Assembly (NCBI RefSeq): GCF_017744695.1
Contig: NZ_JAGIAS010000001.1
Location: 1,579,013 to 1,643,012 of the forward strand
DNA: 64,000 bases
Direction of reading: 5' to 3'
From: Dyadobacter sp.
GTDB taxonomy: Bacteria > Bacteroidota > Bacteroidia > Cytophagales > Spirosomataceae
This document shows positions 58,433-64,000 of the stretch, piece by piece (within the stretch, counting starts at the first letter, position 1; each line of letters begins with the position of its first letter). The notes beneath the pieces were generated by a model. It did not search any database. It saw only the letters and a program-made list of their open reading frames with translations, and was not told where the DNA came from. The position numbers and the translations under genes were made by a program.

Positions 58433-59671
58433 TTACAAAAGCAATCCGGCCAGGGTAGCCGACATATAGGAAGCCAAAGTACCTGAAATCAATGCTTTGA
58501 AACCCAGTCGTGCCAGATCGGCCCGGCGCGAAGGGGCGAGCTCACCGATCCCACCCACCTGAATGGCAATAGAGCTGAAATTCGCGAAACCACACAATGC
58601 GAAACTTGTAATGACGATGGTTTTATGGTCCAGCGTATCTTTCATTTTCACCATGTCGAGATAGGCTACAAATTCGTTAATCACCATTTTGGTGCCCATC
58701 AACGAACCGGCAGCTTCGATATCCTTTCCAGGAACCCCCATAGCCCACGCAAAAATGGAGAATATCTTGCCGAGGATAAAGTTGAAGCTCAGTTGTGGGA
58801 AAGCGAAAATGCCTCCGATATAGCCAAGTAGGTAGTCAAGCAACGCAACGAGCGCAATAAAGCCGATGAGCATGGCAATCACATTGAAGCCTACCTTGAG
58901 CCCTTCTCCCGCGCCCGCAGCGATCGCGTCCAGCAGGTTGGCGTGCGTTTTTTGAATTTCCAGCTTCACCATTCCCTTCGTATCCGACTTATCAGTTTCC
59001 GGAAATACGATTTTAGCGATAACCAACGCGCCCGGCGCGGCCATCAGGCTCGCGGCGATCAGGTAAGGCGCCGGCACTCCCAATGAAATGTACACCGCCA
59101 TTACCCCCCCGGCGATACAGGCAAAACTTCCGGTCATGGAGGCCATGAGCTCGGAGTTGGTCATGTTTTTCAGATAGGGCTTGATCATAATCTGCGCTTC
59201 AACCTGCCCTACAAACGTACTCGCCACGTTCGACAGCGCTTCCGCTCCGCTCACGCCCATGAGCCAGTACACGGCCCGCGCAATGACCGACACGACACGC
59301 TGCATAATGCCCAAATGGTAGAGCATATTCACAAGCACAGCCACAAAAATGATCGTCGGGATAACCTTGAAGAAGAAAACGAAATCGTTGCCGGGTCCGA
59401 ACGCACGCTGCATTAGCTCAGGCCGCACCAATGTACCGAAAACGAAATCGGCACCTTTATCGGAGAAAGAGAGCAGTTTCTGGACTTTCTCGCCCAGCCA
59501 CTGGAAGATCGACTGACCTATGTCGGTACGGAGGATAAAGACTGCGAGCCCGAATTGCAGGCCCAGGCCAACGGCAACTGTGCGGTAATTAATGGCCTTT
59601 CTGTTGTTCGACATCGCAAATGCAATGCCCAGGATCAATATGATACCCAGCAATCCTGTAAATCTCTCCAT
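58433..59671 (-). CDS. CNT-family nucleoside:cation symporter (NupC-like)
   Basis: This 412-residue concentrative nucleoside transporter starts at ATG 59671 (MERFTGLLGIILILGIAF). It has about ten TM helices, with motifs of the gate, core and C-terminal domains: VSGAEALSNVASTFVGQVEAQIMIKPYL and SLMGTKMVINEFVAYLDM. ALCGFANFSSIAIQVGGIGELAPSRR matches the SSIAI/GGIGxLAP segment that forms the substrate and cation site. It imports nucleosides with Na+ or H+. No purine or pyrimidine salvage genes adjoin. Confidence 0.93.
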   Translation of the reverse strand: MERFTGLLGIILILGIAFAMSNNRKAINYRTVAVGLGLQFGLAVFILRTDIGQSIFQWLGEKVQKLLSFSDKGADFVFGTLVRPELMQRAFGPGNDFVFFFKVIPTIIFVAVLVNMLYHLGIMQRVVSVIARAVYWLMGVSGAEALSNVASTFVGQVEAQIMIKPYLKNMTNSELMASMTGSFACIAGGVMAVYISLGVPAPYLIAASLMAAPGALVIAKIVFPETDKSDTKGMVKLEIQKTHANLLDAIAAGAGEGLKVGFNVIAMLIGFIALVALLDYLLGYIGGIFAFPQLSFNFILGKIFSIFAWAMGVPGKDIEAAGSLMGTKMVINEFVAYLDMVKMKDTLDHKTIVITSFALCGFANFSSIAIQVGGIGELAPSRRADLARLGFKALISGTLASYMSATLAGLLL

Positions 59672-59766
59672 TCGTAGTTTGTTGTCACTTTTTAACCAAA
59701 GGTGCAAAATAACAACAAATTAGTCGCATGGTCGCAACTAACTCAAAATATCGGGAAGAGAGGCAA

Positions 59767-60315
59767 TTATTTAGACGTTTTGTCTGATTTTACGTCAGTG
59801 GAAAGGGTGTCGGCCTGGCGGTGTGCGATTTTCCAGACATTATTTTCTTTCCGGAACAGGACTGTGACATGCAAGTCGGTCTTGCGGCCGTCTGCGAAGC
59901 GGTAATGCTCTTTTTGAATGAGGTAACCTTGTGTACTACCTTCCTGGCTCGCGACTTTTTCATAAGTATACGCCGCATTTTTAGCAGAAACCGACAAGGT
60001 ATTGTTCAGACTTGCTTCCACCGCATTCCAGCCTTTTGCGTCCAGGTTTTCGACACCTCCAAATAAGGTAACGTCATCCTGATGCGACCATAATGATTTA
60101 AAAAATGCCGGATTGCCTTTCGCCATTTCAAGATTGGCTTTATGAAGGTCGGCGATTGCAGCGTCCAGAGAGGACACTGCAAAGGCCTTGGGTGATTGTT
60201 TGCCGTCGTAACCGGCGGTAATGACTGGCTGGGTGTTCTCTCTCGTCATGCTTCTGTATTTGAAGGACGATGCCAGCAGGATCAGCAAGATGAAAACAGA
60301 GATATTTCTTTTCAT
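59767..60315 (-). CDS. Exported SnoaL/NTF2-like protein
   Basis: This 182-residue protein begins with an N-terminal signal peptide or anchor (MKRNISVFILLILLASSFKY). The mature domain is NTF2-like (SnoaL-type): a long first helix (SSLDAAIADLHKANLEMAKGNPAFFKSLWSHQDDVTLFGG). Strands with EHYRFADGRKTDLHVTVLFRKENNVWKIAHRQAD follow at the end, the usual closing WKI/VxH feature of the superfamily. The fold binds small hydrophobic molecules; no activity can be assigned. It is monocistronic; upstream, 60316-60460 holds no further gene. Confidence 0.85.
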   Translation of the reverse strand: MKRNISVFILLILLASSFKYRSMTRENTQPVITAGYDGKQSPKAFAVSSLDAAIADLHKANLEMAKGNPAFFKSLWSHQDDVTLFGGVENLDAKGWNAVEASLNNTLSVSAKNAAYTYEKVASQEGSTQGYLIQKEHYRFADGRKTDLHVTVLFRKENNVWKIAHRQADTLSTDVKSDKTSK

Positions 60316-60461
60316 GGCTAATAAACTATTAAGTTCTCACTTAAGTAATGCAAATATCAGGCGTCCAAACTTCAAAAAATAGCGTATAAATACCTGATTA
60401 AAATGCGGTATACCACCTAATTACGCCCTTTTTTAAAAAATAGTATGTTTTGGGCACAAAA

Positions 60462-60494
60462 AAAGGAGAATAGTAACGAACTATTCTCCTTTTG
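60462..60494 (-). terminator. Terminator of metH
   Basis: On the minus strand AAAAGGAGAATAG / CTATTCTCCTTTT forms a perfect 13-bp stem with seven-base loop, followed by TTTG. It lies 22 bases after the metH stop. Confidence 0.9.
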
Positions 60495-60515
60495 CACTTT
60501 TTAAATAATACTGTC

Positions 60516-63500
60516 TTAATATCCGAGCACCGGCGAAAGCCATTTCTCTATCTCCTCTACTGGCATGTTCTTACGCCGCGCGTAATCCTCGACCTGGTCT
60601 TTGTATATCTTTCCAACCGGGAAATAACGGCTGTCGGGATGCGAGAAATACCAGCCGCTTACGCTGCTCGCCGGGTACATTGCGAAGCTTTCCGTAAGCG
60701 TGATGCCGAGTTCTTCTGCCCCAAGCAAGTCGAACAAATGACGCTTTTCGGTGTGGTCCGGGCAGGCCGGATAGCCCGGAGCCGGACGGATGCCGCTATA
60801 TTCCTCTTTGATCAGCTCTTCATTCGTAAAGCTTTCCGCTTTGGCATACCCCCACAACTCTTTGCGTACTTTCTCGTGCATCAATTCCGCCAGGGCTTCC
60901 ACCAGACGGTCAGCCAAAGCCTTGATCATAATGCTGTTGTAGTCATCATGATCTTTTTCATATTTTTCCAGCAATGCTTCGATACCCACGCCAGCCGTCA
61001 CTGCGAAACCGCCGATGTAATCCGTGTGACCAGATTCCAGCGGGGCCACGAAATCAGACAAGCAATAGTTGGGCAGATTGGCCGCCTTCTGGCTTTGCTG
61101 ACGCAAATGGTGCAATACCACCGCCGTATCCGCTACCAGCTCTCCCGCATTGAGGTTCTCGATACCTTGCTGGCTGATTTTGTATTCGATATGCTGATGC
61201 GATCCATGGCGTTCGCAAGGCACTTCCTTCGTTTCTTCCTCGAAATGATGCAGTACGATATCATCCTGGATTGAGTTGGCCGGCCAGAAACCCACCACAG
61301 CACGTGCTTTCAGGGTTTTATCACGAATAATTTCGCCCAGCAGTACCGCAGCGTCTTCGTACAGCTTCATCGCTTCCTTACCTACGACTGCGTCATCGAA
61401 GATTTTCGGATATTTCCCGTGTAGTTGCCAGGTCTGGAAGAACGGCGTCCAGTCGATGTATTTGGCGATATCGGCCAGATCGTAATCGTCGTATACGCGC
61501 GTACCCAGGAATTGTGGTTTCACGGCTTTAAAGTTGCTCCAATCGATTTTGGCCTTATTATCCCTTGCATTACCAATGGCCACGTGTGCTTTTTCACCGC
61601 CGCGTTTCGAATGGTCGTCTCGCAACTTCGCATATTCCGCTTTAATATCTGCTAAAACTTCCGCCTGGCTCTGCTCGCTCTGGATCAGTTTTCCGGCCAC
61701 GGGCACGGAACGCGATGCGTCGAGTACGTGAATAACCGGCCCCGAATAGTTCGGATCGATTTTCACAGCCGTGTGAATGCGGGATGTAGTCGCGCCACCA
61801 ATCAGTAGCGGCATTTTCATGCTGCGGCGCTCCATTTCCTTGGCAACACCCACCATTTCGTCCAGCGATGGCGTGATAAGTCCCGAAAGACCGATGATAT
61901 CTACATTATGCTCCTGCGCAGCGGCGAGAATTTTGTCCGTAGGCACCATCACACCCAGGTCGATGATCTCGTAGTTGTTACAGCCCAGTACCACACCCAC
62001 AATGTTTTTACCAATGTCGTGCACATCGCCCTTTACAGTAGCGAGCAATATCTTACCTGCGGATGAACCGCCTTCCTGTTTTTCAGCTTCAATAAAGGGC
62101 TGCAAATAGGCCACGGCCTTCTTCATGACGCGTGCCGATTTCACGACCTGCGGAAGGAACATTTTACCTTCACCAAACAAGTCGCCGACGATGCTCATAC
62201 CATCCATCAAAGGCCCCTCGATCACTTCCAGCGGGCGGTCGAAGAGCTGGCGGCATTCTTCGGTATCTTCATCTACGTAATCCGCAATACCTTTTACCAA
62301 TGCATGGGAAATGCGCTCCTTCACGGGAAGCTGTCTCCACGACAGGTCAGGACCGGTTTGCGTTTTACCTTTATCTTTTACGGTTTCCGCATAACTTACC
62401 AAACGCTCGGTTGCGTCCGAACGACGGTTGAGCAACACATCCTCTACGAGTTCGAGGACATCCTTCGGAATTTCGTCATAAATACCGATCTGGCCGGCAT
62501 TCACGATCCCCATGTCCATTCCCGCCTTGATCGCATGGTAAAGAAATGCGGTGTGAATTGCCTCGCGCACCGGCTCGTTACCCCGGAAGCTGAACGAAAC
62601 ATTGGAAACGCCACCTGACACTTTCGCATGCGGAAGGTTTTCCTTGATCCACGCTACGCTTTTAATGAAGTCGACGGCGTAGTTATTATGTTCTTCCATT
62701 CCCGTCGCAACGGTCAGGATATTCGGGTCAAAAATGATATCCTCGGCTGGAAAACCTACTTCATCAACCAGAATACGGTATGCGCGTTCGCAGATTTCGA
62801 TCCGGCGTTCGTAATTGTCGGCCTGTCCTTTTTCATCAAAAGCCATTACCACGGTTGCCGCACCATAGCGAAGCACGGTCCGCGCCGATTCCTTGAATTT
62901 CTCTTCACCCTCTTTGAGCGAAATCGAATTCACGATCGATTTTCCCTGTACGCATTTCAAACCCGATTCGATTACTTCCCATTTGGATGAGTCGATCATC
63001 AAAGGCACTCTGGAAATATCTGGCTCGGATGCAATCAGGTTCACGAAAGTCTTCATGGCCTCTACGCCGTCGATCATACCTTCATCGAGGTTAATATCGA
63101 TCACCTGCGCGCCGCTCTCCACCTGTTCGCGTGCGATGGTCAGCGCTTCGTCGTATTTGCTTTCCCGGATCAGGCGGGCAAATTTCTTTGAGCCTGTCAC
63201 GTTACAACGCTCGCCGATGTTCACAAAATTGGTCAGCGCATTGATTTTCACCGGTTCCAGCCCCGAGAGCTTCATCACCGTCTCCGAAGCCGGTAGTGTA
63301 CGCGGGCTGTGCTTCCCGGCGATGTCCGCGATCACACGAATGTGGTCAGGCGTGGTACCGCAGCAACCTCCGATGATATTGACCAGGTTGTCCCTCAAAA
63401 ACCCGTCGATGATCTCGCCCATTTGCTCCGGCGTCTGGTCGTATTCGCCCATTTCGTTCGGCAAACCCGCATTAGGGTGTGCAGAAGTATAAAAAGGGGA

Positions 63501-64000
63501 TTCCTTGGCCATGATCTGCACGTAAGGACGCATTAAATCGGCTCCCAATGCACAGTTCAGACCCACTGATAATAATGGTAAATGCGATACGGAGGTCAGG
63601 AATGCCTCGGTCGTTTGTCCTGAAAGCGTGCGTCCCGACGCATCGGTAATCGTTCCTGAAATCATGATCGGCAACGCCTGGCCCGGCTCGATCCGCCATG
63701 ATTCCAGATGCGGTACCTTACCCGCTTTCGCGTCTACAAAAAACTGATCGATCGCGAAAAGCGCTGCCTTCGCATTCAAAGTGTCAAAAATTGTTTCCAC
63801 GAGCAGCACGTCACAACCGCCATCCGTAAGGCCTTTTACCTGCTCGTAATAGGCTTCCACCAATTGATCGAAACTGATCGCACGAAAGCCAGGGTTATTC
63901 ACATCCGGTGAAAGCGATGCGGTACGGTTGGTAGGACCTATCGAACCTGCCACAAAACGCGGCTTGTGTGGTTCCCGCGCAGTAAAATCATCGGCTACTT
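60516..64000 (-). CDS. metH: Cobalamin-dependent methionine synthase (5' end outside window)
   Basis: At least 1160 residues are visible; the frame is open to the right edge, and about 90 N-terminal residues are missing compared with the usual length. It methylates homocysteine with methyl-tetrahydrofolate via cob(I)alamin. Visible in order: the homocysteine domain with zinc Cys ([23 protein letters not shown]), the pterin domain ([35 protein letters not shown]), the cap, the cobalamin domain ([23 protein letters not shown]) and the activation domain ([37 protein letters not shown]). All modules are present in one chain, unlike split forms of some Bacteroidota. The promoter and any cobalamin or SAM riboswitch would lie outside the window. 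Confidence 0.97.
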   Translation of the reverse strand, partial: VADDFTAREPHKPRFVAGSIGPTNRTASLSPDVNNPGFRAISFDQLVEAYYEQVKGLTDGGCDVLLVETIFDTLNAKAALFAIDQFFVDAKAGKVPHLESWRIEPGQALPIMISGTITDASGRTLSGQTTEAFLTSVSHLPLLSVGLNCALGADLMRPYVQIMAKESPFYTSAHPNAGLPNEMGEYDQTPEQMGEIIDGFLRDNLVNIIGGCCGTTPDHIRVIADIAGKHSPRTLPASETVMKLSGLEPVKINALTNFVNIGERCNVTGSKKFARLIRESKYDEALTIAREQVESGAQVIDINLDEGMIDGVEAMKTFVNLIASEPDISRVPLMIDSSKWEVIESGLKCVQGKSIVNSISLKEGEEKFKESARTVLRYGAATVVMAFDEKGQADNYERRIEICERAYRILVDEVGFPAEDIIFDPNILTVATGMEEHNNYAVDFIKSVAWIKENLPHAKVSGGVSNVSFSFRGNEPVREAIHTAFLYHAIKAGMDMGIVNAGQIGIYDEIPKDVLELVEDVLLNRRSDATERLVSYAETVKDKGKTQTGPDLSWRQLPVKERISHALVKGIADYVDEDTEECRQLFDRPLEVIEGPLMDGMSIVGDLFGEGKMFLPQVVKSARVMKKAVAYLQPFIEAEKQEGGSSAGKILLATVKGDVHDIGKNIVGVVLGCNNYEIIDLGVMVPTDKILAAAQEHNVDIIGLSGLITPSLDEMVGVAKEMERRSMKMPLLIGGATTSRIHTAVKIDPNYSGPVIHVLDASRSVPVAGKLIQSEQSQAEVLADIKAEYAKLRDDHSKRGGEKAHVAIGNARDNKAKIDWSNFKAVKPQFLGTRVYDDYDLADIAKYIDWTPFFQTWQLHGKYPKIFDDAVVGKEAMKLYEDAAVLLGEIIRDKTLKARAVVGFWPANSIQDDIVLHHFEEETKEVPCERHGSHQHIEYKISQQGIENLNAGELVADTAVVLHHLRQQSQKAANLPNYCLSDFVAPLESGHTDYIGGFAVTAGVGIEALLEKYEKDHDDYNSIMIKALADRLVEALAELMHEKVRKELWGYAKAESFTNEELIKEEYSGIRPAPGYPACPDHTEKRHLFDLLGAEELGITLTESFAMYPASSVSGWYFSHPDSRYFPVGKIYKDQVEDYARRKNMPVEEIEKWLSPVLGY

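Noticed and set aside
60492..61274. Open frame of 260 codons opposite the end of metH
   Set aside because: A shadow of the conserved activation domain of MetH.

Overview
The window is a chromosomal segment of a Bacteroidota bacterium. It most resembles the Cytophagales (Dyadobacter or Spirosoma type); that placement is inferred from protein style and was not tested by any search. The support is fourfold: promoters of the TTG-N17-23-TAnnTTTG type, starts without Shine-Dalgarno sequences, a secreted protein ending in a type IX secretion sorting domain, and many lipoproteins and exported proteins of Bacteroidota style. Most of the sequence is ordinary, tightly packed chromosome. I found no insertion sequence, CRISPR array, rRNA or prophage.

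Region 1 (1-10.3 kb): the end of an MscS-like channel gene, a two-component system, a DinB-fold protein, and a three-gene set of unknown function (DUF4136-type lipoprotein, outer-membrane barrel, 722-residue membrane-anchored protein with a glycosidase-like look). These are followed by pheA and parE.

Region 2 (10.5-28.1 kb): one long co-directional surface-polysaccharide operon. It starts with a six-SLBB export protein and a Wzz-like protein. A Wzm/Wzt-type ABC exporter with a carbohydrate-binding tail follows, then a DegT aminotransferase, a GT-C-like membrane protein, WbqC, a PglD/NeuD-like acetyltransferase, five glycosyltransferase-like proteins, a Wzy/WaaL-like polymerase or ligase and an acyltransferase. 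The aminotransferase plus acetyltransferase suggest an N-acylated amino sugar in the product. One of two paralogous glycosyltransferases has lost its DxD motif.

Region 3 (28.2-45.9 kb): thioredoxin, a pentapeptide-repeat protein, NagA and a cobalamin-type radical SAM protein with unusual cysteine spacing. Next come an auto-inhibited Fic protein, a frameshifted GNAT-like gene with a tiny basic partner, a beta-lactamase-fold lipoprotein and a purple-acid-phosphatase-like enzyme. A three-gene secreted hydrolase operon (CocE/ThuA/beta-helix) and an MBL-fold hydrolase follow. The region ends in an accessory island of two convergent HicAB modules, with nearly matching promoter-operators, and an XRE regulator.

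Region 4 (46-64 kb): a T9SS cargo protein, a UDP-glucuronate epimerase, a gene-poor stretch with a tRNA-Glu, an M14 carboxypeptidase, aroQ, a XerD-type recombinase, a SixA-like phosphatase, sppA, a YihY protein, a CNT nucleoside transporter, a SnoaL-like protein and metH, which runs off the right edge.

The points most worth following are the twin HicAB operators, the Fic/GNAT/small-protein cluster with its repeated promoter, the degenerate glycosyltransferase paralog, the uncharacterised 3.7-7.1 kb trio, and two ACTCAT-type tandem repeat arrays.
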